Below are positions 8,954-17,906 of a stretch of 64,000 bases of DNA, in pieces (the stretch's first letter is position 1; each line of letters begins with the position of its first letter). The notes under the pieces were generated by a model. It saw nothing but the letters and a program-made list of their open reading frames with translations, did not search any database and was not told where the DNA came from. This DNA comes from SZUA-229 sp041589175 (GTDB lineage Bacteria; Pseudomonadota; Gammaproteobacteria; SZUA-229): contig JBFHWF010000004.1 in assembly GCA_041589175.1 (NCBI GenBank), positions 1 through 64,000 of the forward strand, written 5' to 3'. A program made the translations under genes and the position numbers.

Positions 8954-9871
8954 CTAGCCCTGTACCAGTTGCTCGATCAGTGGCGCACAGATAATATCCA
9001 GTGCAACTGGCATGGCACCACCTGGAATGATCATACTCCCCCGACGAGAATAGGCCGCCCCATCAATACGTGACACATAACTGTCTATGTCATGTTTATG
9101 AGGTTCACGAAAGCTTACCACTACCAGGCTTTCATCTTCCAGTGGCACTGGCTGTACTTCAAACGGGTTTGAGGTATCAACAACGGGCATACGCTGAAAG
9201 TTAATATCTGCCAGTGAAAACTGCGGCACAATAAAGTGTATGTAATCCTGTAGCTGCTGCAGAATATGCTCCGTAACTTCTTCAACCGAGTGACTCAGCT
9301 TCAGACCATCTCCCTTGATTCTCTGCATCCACTCGAGATTAATAGCTGGCGCCACGCCAATCAACAGATCGACATATTGCGCAGCATTTACTCCATCCCG
9401 ACCCTGACGCCGATCAATGCCATTATGCTCCTGGTCTGACTTTCGTCGCGTCCAGCTATTGGCCTTTACACCCCCATGCATACCTTCATAAAACAGGCAA
9501 TCGGTGTTAGGTGGAATGGGATGCCAGTCGGTAAAGTCGCCCGGCTGACCACCAAAGAGATGCTGATTACCGTTATGAATCCTGCTTCGACAGGTACAGG
9601 AGCCCTGCTCACCGTAGTCACGAAAACAAGCCTCGAGTCGTGTAAAGTCATTCAATTCAGGGCCATAGCAACTGATGGCTTTACCTTGCTGAGCCGCCTG
9701 CTGAATCCTTTGACGACTCTCATCTTCGCTATAACGCAGGAAGCCATTACCCTCAACGAAGGCGGCATGGATATTCTGACGGAAAAAAATTTCCTTAAAG
9801 GTTTGCTGTACTGAAGTCGTACCGGCACCACAGGCACCTGTCACAGCAATAACTGGATGTTTATCTGACAT
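8954..9871 (-). CDS. Phosphoribulokinase-family protein with altered active-site residues
   Basis: A 305-residue protein clearly related to the proteobacterial (type I) phosphoribulokinase / PrkB family: the P-loop ACGAGTTSV (residues 13-21), FYEGMHGGV, LLIGVAPAINLEW, IVPQFS, VDTSNPF and a late IIPGGAM. Known enzymes convert ribulose 5-phosphate and ATP to ribulose 1,5-bisphosphate. Compared from memory with the Rhodobacter enzyme, positions 42, 45 and 49 (Asp, His and Arg; catalytic base and sugar-phosphate contacts) are Asn, Leu and Glu here, and there is an insertion of about 18 residues rich in Arg and Asp after HGGVKANS. Start 9871 has GAGGA five bases upstream. No RuBisCO gene is in the window. 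The activity is therefore doubtful and a different role is possible. Confidence 0.8.
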   Translation of the reverse strand: MSDKHPVIAVTGACGAGTTSVQQTFKEIFFRQNIHAAFVEGNGFLRYSEDESRQRIQQAAQQGKAISCYGPELNDFTRLEACFRDYGEQGSCTCRSRIHNGNQHLFGGQPGDFTDWHPIPPNTDCLFYEGMHGGVKANSWTRRKSDQEHNGIDRRQGRDGVNAAQYVDLLIGVAPAINLEWMQRIKGDGLKLSHSVEEVTEHILQQLQDYIHFIVPQFSLADINFQRMPVVDTSNPFEVQPVPLEDESLVVVSFREPHKHDIDSYVSRIDGAAYSRRGSMIIPGGAMPVALDIICAPLIEQLVQG

Positions 9872-10038
9872 ATTATTCCTCGGCCAAACCCCCTCGGCTG
9901 AACCGAAAGGACAGGACTGCATAGCATGCCAAGATCAACCACTTATCGCAAGAAGTTTGACCCTTGAAGATAACCAACTATTAATATACTGAACCCCTCA
10001 GGTTTTATGTTGTTCACATAGGCAGATGGAGAAGTCGT

Positions 10039-10269
10039 ATGAACACCGATCAACATTATTATTTAGGCCCTGAGAGACGTACTGCCAGGTCACCAAGACG
10101 TAGCAACCCTTGCCGTAGACACCGCATCCGACGCGAGTCACTGGTTTCAGACTGTCGTACTCTGGCATGTCGCCGCGAAGAAGACAGGGATGGATTCGTT
10201 GAAGTGTCGAGCCTCTATGAGGACAGGTCACAGGATCAATCGAGTAAACCACCCCAGAAAAGAAAATAA
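10039..10269 (+). CDS. Arginine-rich small unknown protein
   Basis: A 76-residue, very basic protein whose first half contains GPERRTARSPRRSNPCRRHR, with four cysteines overall. GGAGAAG lies upstream of the ATG at reasonable distance. Similar in character to the 93-residue protein at 8318. It may be disordered or bind nucleic acid; function unknown and coding status moderate. Confidence 0.45.
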   Translation: MNTDQHYYLGPERRTARSPRRSNPCRRHRIRRESLVSDCRTLACRREEDRDGFVEVSSLYEDRSQDQSSKPPQKRK

Positions 10270-10354
10270 AGCACAGCAACGACAATAGCTGCTAGAAAAA
10301 ATCGGGTGCTGGATACAGCCTGACAGAAGGTACACTTCCGCGACATAACGTGGA

Positions 10355-10714
10355 CTACTTAAAGGCAGCCTGCCAGCTGTCGAGGTCTGTTACCGTATCG
10401 GAACGCTCCCTGAGAATAACACCTATCTGGTAATACCCCCCCACTTCCATTTCCGTACACCAGCGAACATTACCTGTCAGAAAATAGCGTTTGCTGTTAT
10501 TTTTTAGTGTCACCCAGACATCAAGCACACTATCGACCTTGATCTGCTTATCCAGCTCGATACGTAAGCCTGTTGCAGAGACGTCTATCGTGGATCCACA
10601 CAGTGTCTTACCCAGCAGGTTCGGATTCTCAGAAGAGAACACAATCTTCATATCCAGTGCCTCATGCAGGGCATAACGCTCGGCGCCACGGCGCTCTTGC
10701 AGTTTACTTTCCAT
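10355..10714 (-). CDS. PilZ-domain protein (probable c-di-GMP effector)
   Basis: A 119-residue single PilZ domain. Both cyclic-di-GMP-binding motifs are visible: RGAER near the N terminus (RxxxR) and DVSATG near residue 50 (D/NxSxxG), so ligand binding is expected. It would respond to the c-di-GMP made or degraded by the GGDEF/EAL proteins elsewhere in this window. The start at 10714 follows a GGGGG-type ribosome binding site and avoids an upstream extension. The target process (motility, matrix or transcription) cannot be told. Confidence 0.82.
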   Translation of the reverse strand: MESKLQERRGAERYALHEALDMKIVFSSENPNLLGKTLCGSTIDVSATGLRIELDKQIKVDSVLDVWVTLKNNSKRYFLTGNVRWCTEMEVGGYYQIGVILRERSDTVTDLDSWQAAFK

Positions 10715-10847
10715 CAAACCCCCCCAGGGTGAACAGGTTGTGGGAACTTTACCCAAAGGAAAAAGTTATCCACAACGCCGACATTAATTTTTTACAAACA
10801 TGGATAACCAGTATAGAAGGCAAAAACGCGCTTTGCAGATGATTCAA

Positions 10848-13800
10848 CTAATGCCTGGCTAAAAATTTATGCCGAATATCTTCGAGAATAAAGTAGCTGG
10901 CTGGTACCAGTAAGAGAGTCACGACTGTTGCAAACAAAACGCCAAAAGCCAGCGAAACTGCCATGGGAATCAGAAACTGCGCCTGCACACTCCGCTCCAG
11001 CATCAGTGGCGTGAGACCGGCGAAGGTTGTAATCGACGTCAGTATAATGGGGCGAAACCGAACAGCACCTGCCTCATGAATAGCCTGTATGAGTTCGACC
11101 CCCTGCTTACGCTTACGGTTAATATAATCCACGAGAACCAGATTATCATTTACTACAACGCCCGCTACTGCAATCATGCCACTTAAGGAAAGCAGGCTAA
11201 TATCCAGCCCCAACAGGACATGCCCGAGGATCGCGCCAATCAATCCAAAAGGAATTGCACTCATCACCATCAGAGGCTGGGTATAGGAACGGAAGGGTAT
11301 AGCCATTAAGGCATAGATTCCAATCAAAGCCAGCACGAACCCATTTATCATCGCTTCAATTAATTCGTCCTGATTTTTCTGACTACCCGATTTACTCCAG
11401 CTTACGGATGGATAGTTCTGTGACAACGTATTCAGAAAGTCCTCTCTCAGGCTTGTATTAATCTGCGAAGGTACAGCCAGTGACTCATCCACTCGAGCAC
11501 TTACCGTAACAACTCGCTTACGATCAATACGCAGAATTTCCGTAGGACTGGAGGTAAAGTGCAAGTTTGCAACCTCGGACAGCGGTATTTCCGTGCCATC
11601 TGCCAGCCTGATAAACATACTCTCAAGAAAGTATAACGAAGCACGCTGATCCCTGGGATAACGCACGAAGACCCTCACATCATCTCGGCCACGTTGTATG
11701 CGCTGAACCTCTTCACCAAAAAATGCCTGACGCACCTGACGTGCCAGTATCTGGGTATTAACACCAAGGTGATGCGCCAGAGGTTTAAGCACCAGGCGAA
11801 TTTCTTTTTTACCCGCCTCATGCGTATCCTGGATGTCATAGACACCCGTATAACTTTGTAGCTGTCTTTTAAGCGCAGTTGATGCCTGTATCAAAGACTC
11901 CGTGCCTGCACCCGTCAATTCAATACTGATATCAGGGCCTGAGTCTCGAAGTGTCGACTGAAAGCTTAACTGTGTGGCACCCGGAATCTCACCCACTGCC
12001 TCGCGCCATAACCGAATAATTTCAGCTGCCTCTATCTTCCTTTGCTCTGCAACCTTGAGCGACAATGAAACTTCGCCGACATGATCACCCTGACGACCAC
12101 TTCTACTAATCACCTGCAAGCCAATAGTTGCAACTATATTTTCAATCTGTTTTTCGCCTTTCTGCACCCTCAGTGCTTCATTGATCTGTTGCGCCGCAGC
12201 TTCAATACGTTCAACAGCCTGTTCCGTTTTTTCGATACTGGTTCCCTGAGCAAACGAAACACTCGCTATAGCAATATCACCTTCGACTTTCGGAAAAAAC
12301 AGGAGGTGTATCCAGCCGGCGTAAACGACAGTCACAAACACCAGAAAAGCGGCAACGAAAAAAGATAGCGTCAGGTAACGCCATCGTAATACTTTAAGCA
12401 AAAAAGGCTGATACACTGATTCAATAAAATTCTCAAGCCAGTCTGAAAAACGCTTTTGCACACGCGTGTAAAAATACTTACCACTCGACGGCTTCTGTAT
12501 AGTGGATAAATGAGCAGGAAGCACAAACAGGCATTCTGCAAGAGAGAACAGAAGTGTAATTATCACAACCTGCGGTATAACCATCCACAGCCTGCCATCC
12601 GCTCCTGGCAAAAACAGTATCGGCATAAAGGCAACGACACTGGTTAATACTGCAAACACGACAGGTACTGCCACATCCTGCGCCCCTGCAATTGCACCCG
12701 GCACACCCATCTGACCTTTACGATGAAATTTATGTATGTTCTCTCCCACTACAATCGCATCGTCTACCACAATCCCAAGCACCAGAATAAAACCAAACAT
12801 GGAAATCATATTAATAGAGCCGTCTACATGAGGCAGGAGCCAGAATGCGCCCATGAAGGATATAGGAATTCCCATACTGACCCAGAAAGCAAGGCGTAAG
12901 CGCAGAAACAGAACCAGGATCAGAAATACCAGTGTGAGACCAGTTAAGGCATTACGGATTAAAAGATTCATGCGACTCTTGAAATAATCCGATTTATCCT
13001 GCCAGATATCTAGCGACACTTCCTCTGGCAATCGTGCACGCTTTTCCTCCAGATAGTTTTTAACCTGATCAGAAATTTCGAGAATATTCTGATTACCCAG
13101 TCGATAAACTGTAATCAGCACGCCCGGATGACTATTAAAGCGCCCCTGAAAAGACAGCTCCTCGAAGCCATCAACAACATTAGCGACATCTGACAGACGA
13201 ATCTGTTGCCCATCTTGCTGAGCACGCAAAACAACATCCTGATATTCACTGGCCCAGTATGCCTGGCCTTCTGTACGCAACAGCACGTCGCCTGAATGCG
13301 TATCGATTTTCCCTGCCGGCAAATCCAGAGATGCGTTTCGTATGGCACTTGCAACCTCATCAAAACTCATCTGGTATTCATGCATGCGGTGTTCCGAGAG
13401 CTCAATGTTAAGCTCAAATTTACGTGCATTCACTATTTCAACCTGGGTTATCTCAGGCAACTCTGTGAGTTCATCACGTACCGACTCAGCAATTTCCTTT
13501 AACGTAAACTCATCGGTATTACCCGACACAATCACATGAGCAACACTGCTTTTTATACTGATATCCCGAATTACCGGTCGCTCTACGTTTTCTGGAAAAG
13601 TTGTGATAGCGTCAATTCGAGAACGAACTTCATCCATCACGTTTCGTGTTGCATATGCCGCTTCAATATCCGCAACGATATTACACGCCCCGTCAGACGC
13701 GCGTGTTGTTAACTTACGAATCCCTTCTATATCGAATATAGCTTCTTCTATACGAACACAAACGGATTTTTCTATTTCTTCTGGCGATGCACCTGGATAG

Positions 13801-13952
13801 GCTACAGAAATAGAAATCATATCAAGAGAAATATTAGGGATCAGCTCTTTGCGTGTATCCTGCAACGACAGATAACCTGCAACCACAATCAACAGCATCA
13901 ATAGATTTGCGGCCACCTGATTCTCAGCAAACCAGGCTATCATTTTATTCAT
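10848..13952 (-). CDS. RND efflux transporter permease subunit
   Basis: A 1034-residue inner-membrane proton-driven exporter of the HAE1/AcrB superfamily, with the internal duplication of two transmembrane halves, each with a large periplasmic loop. The first-half helix carries GIVVDDAIVVGE, with the two Asp residues of the proton relay. In the second half, the position of the AcrB Lys is Asn (VVVNDNLVLVDY), a variant seen in other RND subfamilies. It follows the membrane fusion gene with an 8-base overlap, giving a pump pair; no outer membrane channel gene is adjacent. Substrate unknown. Confidence 0.92.
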   Translation of the reverse strand: MNKMIAWFAENQVAANLLMLLIVVAGYLSLQDTRKELIPNISLDMISISVAYPGASPEEIEKSVCVRIEEAIFDIEGIRKLTTRASDGACNIVADIEAAYATRNVMDEVRSRIDAITTFPENVERPVIRDISIKSSVAHVIVSGNTDEFTLKEIAESVRDELTELPEITQVEIVNARKFELNIELSEHRMHEYQMSFDEVASAIRNASLDLPAGKIDTHSGDVLLRTEGQAYWASEYQDVVLRAQQDGQQIRLSDVANVVDGFEELSFQGRFNSHPGVLITVYRLGNQNILEISDQVKNYLEEKRARLPEEVSLDIWQDKSDYFKSRMNLLIRNALTGLTLVFLILVLFLRLRLAFWVSMGIPISFMGAFWLLPHVDGSINMISMFGFILVLGIVVDDAIVVGENIHKFHRKGQMGVPGAIAGAQDVAVPVVFAVLTSVVAFMPILFLPGADGRLWMVIPQVVIITLLFSLAECLFVLPAHLSTIQKPSSGKYFYTRVQKRFSDWLENFIESVYQPFLLKVLRWRYLTLSFFVAAFLVFVTVVYAGWIHLLFFPKVEGDIAIASVSFAQGTSIEKTEQAVERIEAAAQQINEALRVQKGEKQIENIVATIGLQVISRSGRQGDHVGEVSLSLKVAEQRKIEAAEIIRLWREAVGEIPGATQLSFQSTLRDSGPDISIELTGAGTESLIQASTALKRQLQSYTGVYDIQDTHEAGKKEIRLVLKPLAHHLGVNTQILARQVRQAFFGEEVQRIQRGRDDVRVFVRYPRDQRASLYFLESMFIRLADGTEIPLSEVANLHFTSSPTEILRIDRKRVVTVSARVDESLAVPSQINTSLREDFLNTLSQNYPSVSWSKSGSQKNQDELIEAMINGFVLALIGIYALMAIPFRSYTQPLMVMSAIPFGLIGAILGHVLLGLDISLLSLSGMIAVAGVVVNDNLVLVDYINRKRKQGVELIQAIHEAGAVRFRPIILTSITTFAGLTPLMLERSVQAQFLIPMAVSLAFGVLFATVVTLLLVPASYFILEDIRHKFLARH

Positions 13953-15213
13953 ATCGATCAATCGCCGCTGTTTGTTTCACCTGCTTGGGAGTCAGACGCA
14001 TTCCTTTAACAGGAAAATCGACAACATTCAGAATGACTCGCTCACCCAGCGCAATACCCTGCTGAAAGTAAACTGTATCTTTGTCACGCGTGAGCAACTT
14101 GACCTTACGTTTAATCAACTGATCATTTTCATCGATCAGCCAGACTTCCTGATTAGATCTCAACACCTGCTCTGGCAAACGAACAATATTCCTTTTCTTA
14201 CGCGACCTGAGTTCTGCTTTAACAAACATACCCGGCGTCAGAGATACAGAAAGCGCATCTTTTACACTGTGATTCACCTTGATTTCTGCAACCGCATTGA
14301 GCAGTCTATTTCTTGGATCGACCTGGCTTTCCACATAACTAAGCTGTGTGTTCCATTGCGCTTTTGTACCCGCAATTTCAGCCGTTAGTTCAACATCAAC
14401 CGGCGACAACTCTGCCTCCATTAATCCAATATCCAGATGCTTTAACTGCTCCAATGATAACGGAAGTTTCACCTCCATCGAATCCGTGGCATAGATTTCA
14501 GCAAGTGTGAATCCTGTTGTTACATACTGACCCTCATCCACCTGTCGACTGATGACGCGCCCATTAAACGGTGCATATATCCGGGTACGCTGTAACTGAA
14601 GTTCCGCTAGCTCAAGTTCCGCTCTTGCTGCTCGTAGATTAGCCCGCGCTTCTGCCAGCTGTGGCTTTCGTAAAGCATAATCTGATGCCTGCTGAGGCGA
14701 CCGCCCCATCTGCTGCAAATCAAACCTCGCCTGCCTGGCTTCACTTTCAACTCGAGACAATTGCTGTTCTGCTGCGGCAACCTGTGCCTGCGACCGGGCA
14801 AGTGAAAGCTGGTAATCTGTATTATCTATTTCAACCAGCAACTCCCCTTCACGGAACCGCTCACCTCTAAACTTGTGTTCCGCAACACGCTTAACACGAC
14901 CATTCACCTCAGCCACCAGCTTTATCTGCTGACGTGCACTGACACTACCCTGTGAATAAACTGGAATTGATAGTTGCTCTGGACGCGCAATAACGTATTC
15001 TGCAACAGGTGGCTTTTCTCTCACCGGCTTCTTGTCTGCAACGGGTTTGAAGACAAATAGTAACGATGAAATAGCTGCCGCGATAATCAGTACAATGACA
15101 ACATAGATACGTTGACGGGGTGTTTCATCCTGCTTAACGATGACCAGCCTCCCAATATTAATTAACGCTTCATTCCTGCTTATGCGAAAGCACTGGATCG
15201 GCTTCCTCGTCAA
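13945..15213 (-). CDS. RND efflux periplasmic adaptor (membrane fusion protein)
   Basis: The conserved part has an N-terminal membrane anchor (IYVVIVLIIAAAISSLLFVF), a lipoyl/coiled-coil hairpin region (repeated QL/AEQQLSRVES and ELAELQLQRTRIYAPF) and the beta-barrel domain, as in HlyD/AcrA family adaptors. It would link the RND permease to an outer membrane channel. The start is unsettled. After the rmuC stop there is an ideal GGGAGG but no ATG, GTG or TTG in frame close behind; the reported TTG at 15213 (or one at 15222, or ATG 15279) lies inside rmuC. Its stop overlaps the permease start. Confidence 0.82.
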   Translation of the reverse strand: MTRKPIQCFRISRNEALINIGRLVIVKQDETPRQRIYVVIVLIIAAAISSLLFVFKPVADKKPVREKPPVAEYVIARPEQLSIPVYSQGSVSARQQIKLVAEVNGRVKRVAEHKFRGERFREGELLVEIDNTDYQLSLARSQAQVAAAEQQLSRVESEARQARFDLQQMGRSPQQASDYALRKPQLAEARANLRAARAELELAELQLQRTRIYAPFNGRVISRQVDEGQYVTTGFTLAEIYATDSMEVKLPLSLEQLKHLDIGLMEAELSPVDVELTAEIAGTKAQWNTQLSYVESQVDPRNRLLNAVAEIKVNHSVKDALSVSLTPGMFVKAELRSRKKRNIVRLPEQVLRSNQEVWLIDENDQLIKRKVKLLTRDKDTVYFQQGIALGERVILNVVDFPVKGMRLTPKQVKQTAAIDRYE

Positions 15214-16519
15214 CCATTTCAACTTTCTCGATTTTCTCGAAGCGTGATGTAATCTTGCGAGCAGATGTATGCACATCACTCACATCCTTGCTTGCCTGTG
15301 CGATATGTTTCGACAGGTTATCCATACGCACCTGAAAGCGTGCAAAATCCTTTGACAAGGCGACAAGATGATCCTGAATCAGGTGCACCTGTTTACGAGT
15401 TGCCGAATCTTTTAAAACTGCTCGTGCTGTTGTTAAAACAGCCATTAACGTAGTCGGCGAAACCAGCCAGACACGGGCACGTTGAGCTTCCTCAACCAGA
15501 TCATAGTAATGGGCATGTATTTCTGCAAATATGGCCTCTGCAGGAATAAACATAACGGCGCCATCGGATGTTTCACCAGGCAATATATATTTCCCTGCAA
15601 TATCTGTGATATGTTTTCTGATATCTTTTTTAAACTGTCGCTCGGCCGCAGCGCGCTCAATTTCTGAAATATCCACATCCATCATGCGCTGATAACTTTC
15701 CAGTGGAAACTTCGAGTCAATCGCGATATTACCACTAGGTTCTGGTAGAAATAGCATACAATCGGCGCGCGTGCTGTTCGGCAAGGTATATTGAAAGGCA
15801 AAACTGTTTTCCGGCATTACATTACGCACCAGCGATGCCAGCTGTATTTCTCCAAAGGCGCCTCGTGATCGTTTATCGGCAAGGACTTCCTGGAGGCTCA
15901 CCACATTACCCGAAAGCTCCGTGATTTTTTTCTGCGCCTCGTCGATCAATGCCAGGCGCTTCAACACATCGGCAAATGTTGCCGTGGTTTTTTCAAAACC
16001 TTCATTTAACCGTTTATCGACCTGACCTGATATTTCCTTCAGACGCTCATCTGTCGAGCGGGTAAGCACATCAACTCGCTGGCCAAGTTCCTGACCATTC
16101 TTAGCAAGCGCCTCTGTCAGCTGCGCCCGTACTTCTGTCATACCAAGCGTCAGGCTTTCCTGCTGCGTTTTCAGGGCCTCCAGTTGCCGCTTATCAAAAG
16201 ATTCACGATGCTGATTCAACCCCTGCTGGATAATATCTGCCTGCCGATTAAGCCGATCCTGCAACTGTTCATTCAAATGCACAATTCGACTTTCCTGGGC
16301 AGACTGTAGCTCATGTATTCGCTCACCTAGCAGATTACGCAGCTCTGCCAGCTGCATTAACTGCTGTTGAGCAATCTGCCCCAGCTCCATTTCAATGCGC
16401 TGCTGCATCTGTTCTCGATATTGTCTGAACTGTAACAGCAGACCCACCAGTACCAGTAAAACCAGAGCAGACAGGCCGATTACAATCATCAGCTGCGGGT
16501 TATTAAAAATTTCATTCAT
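15170..16519 (-). CDS. rmuC: RmuC-family DNA recombination protein
   Basis: A 449-residue protein with an N-terminal transmembrane helix (LMIVIGLSALVLLVLVGLLL), a long coiled coil rich in Gln, Glu and Leu (residues about 35-200), and the RmuC nuclease-like domain with RGAFGEIQL, AIDSKFPLESY and VMFIPAEA. RmuC limits inversion-type rearrangements in E. coli; the biochemical activity is not well defined. The start at ATG 16519 is preceded by GGAT. Transcription continues leftwards into the efflux genes. Confidence 0.9.
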   Translation of the reverse strand: MNEIFNNPQLMIVIGLSALVLLVLVGLLLQFRQYREQMQQRIEMELGQIAQQQLMQLAELRNLLGERIHELQSAQESRIVHLNEQLQDRLNRQADIIQQGLNQHRESFDKRQLEALKTQQESLTLGMTEVRAQLTEALAKNGQELGQRVDVLTRSTDERLKEISGQVDKRLNEGFEKTTATFADVLKRLALIDEAQKKITELSGNVVSLQEVLADKRSRGAFGEIQLASLVRNVMPENSFAFQYTLPNSTRADCMLFLPEPSGNIAIDSKFPLESYQRMMDVDISEIERAAAERQFKKDIRKHITDIAGKYILPGETSDGAVMFIPAEAIFAEIHAHYYDLVEEAQRARVWLVSPTTLMAVLTTARAVLKDSATRKQVHLIQDHLVALSKDFARFQVRMDNLSKHIAQASKDVSDVHTSARKITSRFEKIEKVEMVDEEADPVLSHKQE

Positions 16520-16681
16520 CAAGCTATCCGATATCTGCCATTATGTTCTGTTAAGTGGCGCAGGCATAGTTGCCAGCGATTCAGTTCGTGATGCACCTTG
16601 CTATGCCCACACTTTCTGCCCTTTTTAAGCACCCCCATGTAAGGGTATGATTAGCCTACTGACTGACCATAACATACCACA

Positions 16682-17542
16682 ATGCCGAACATCCTTGTTA
16701 CTGGTGTCGCCACGCTGGACATCATCAACCTCGTTACCGAATACCCTTCAGAAGACAGTGAAGTCCGTGCCACTCGCCAGCGTCGCCAGACAGGCGGCAA
16801 TGCCACTAATATGGCTATCGTCCTGTCTCAACTCGGCAATCATTGCGCTCTACTGGCGCAACTGGCAGACGATGAACAGGGTGAATATATACGCCATCAA
16901 CTGGATTCGCGGAATATTTCTCTTCATCTCTGCCCTGTACAGGAAGGTGGCGCCACCCCGACCTCCTATATTGCACTCAGTGAACACAATGGCAGCCGTA
17001 CCATTATCCATCACCGCCAGCTTGATGAACTCGATCCGCATTATGTCTGCAAACTCGATTTTTCACCCTATGACTGGCTGCACTTTGAAGCCCGCGACTG
17101 CACCCGTCAGGTGGACATCCTGCAATATGCACGACGCTTTAATAAACCTGTCTCACTGGAGCTGGAAAAGCCCCGTGAAGGCATTGAGGCACTGCCTGCT
17201 TTTGCGGATTTGCTGCTATTATCACGCCCCTATGCAGAGTCGCAGGGCTTTTCTTCGGCAGAGCTATGCGTAACGGAATATGCCCAACGCTATCCCGATA
17301 AAGTCATCAGCTGCACCTGGGGAGCCAGTGGTGCCTGGCTTTATCACAATGGCACGATAAGGCACCAGGCCGCAACGCCTCTTGCTAGCACGCTAGAAAC
17401 CATCGGCGCTGGCGATACATATAATGCGGCACTGATCTCTGCGCTCGCTCAGGGCCAGCCACCGGAGACTGCACTCTCGCATGCCTGTGAGCTAGCTGCA
17501 CGCAAGTGCTCGCAACACGGCTTTGATAAACTTACGTTATAA
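16682..17542 (+). CDS. PfkB-family carbohydrate kinase
   Basis: A 286-residue sugar kinase of the PfkB/ribokinase fold. The N-terminal motif GGNATNMAIVLSQLG (residues 38-52) and the C-terminal signature TIGAGDTYNA, whose Asp is the catalytic base, are both present. It would phosphorylate a sugar or nucleoside with ATP; the overall form resembles ketohexokinase-like members, but the substrate cannot be told. The downstream Rieske gene starts 26 bases later and is probably co-transcribed. Confidence 0.87.
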   Translation: MPNILVTGVATLDIINLVTEYPSEDSEVRATRQRRQTGGNATNMAIVLSQLGNHCALLAQLADDEQGEYIRHQLDSRNISLHLCPVQEGGATPTSYIALSEHNGSRTIIHHRQLDELDPHYVCKLDFSPYDWLHFEARDCTRQVDILQYARRFNKPVSLELEKPREGIEALPAFADLLLLSRPYAESQGFSSAELCVTEYAQRYPDKVISCTWGASGAWLYHNGTIRHQAATPLASTLETIGAGDTYNAALISALAQGQPPETALSHACELAARKCSQHGFDKLTL

Positions 17543-17567
17543 ACCAATGCTTAATCTGGAGATTTGA

Positions 17568-17903
17568 ATGACTGAAACGCTCTGTCATATCGACGAAATT
17601 AGTGATCCCGGCGCCAAGGGATTCAAACTGAAAAATGGCCGCACCGAGCGCCTGGTTTTTCTGGTAAAAAAAGATGGCCAGATTTATGGCTATGAAAATG
17701 CCTGCCCTCATGCGGGCATTAACCTTGAGTGGCAGGAAGACGACTTTCTCGACATTAACAATGAACATATCCAGTGCTCGGTTCACGGTGCACTGTTCAA
17801 GATTGAAAACGGTGACTGCATGGGTGGCCCGTGCAATGGCGAAGGTCTGACGTCAGTAAAGGTCCAGCTGGACGGTGACGGAAATATCCAGCTGCTGGAT
17901 TAA
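17568..17903 (+). CDS. Rieske [2Fe-2S] ferredoxin-like protein
   Basis: A 111-residue protein with the two Rieske motifs CPHAG and CSVHG, which together supply two Cys and two His ligands for one [2Fe-2S] cluster. There is no membrane segment, so it is a soluble electron carrier like those of dioxygenase systems or nitrite-reductase small subunits. No partner oxygenase is nearby. It lies between a sugar kinase and a transporter, four bases upstream of the transporter start. Confidence 0.87.
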   Translation: MTETLCHIDEISDPGAKGFKLKNGRTERLVFLVKKDGQIYGYENACPHAGINLEWQEDDFLDINNEHIQCSVHGALFKIENGDCMGGPCNGEGLTSVKVQLDGDGNIQLLD

Positions 17904-17906
17904 CCC

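Noticed and set aside
8954..9871. Calvin cycle assigned from the phosphoribulokinase-like gene
   Set aside because: Key residues are changed and no RuBisCO or other Calvin gene is in the window.
16647..17273. A second + strand frame overlapping the PfkB kinase
   Set aside because: It overlaps a gene with clear kinase motifs and has the composition of a shifted frame (Ser/Cys/Met-rich, no motif).
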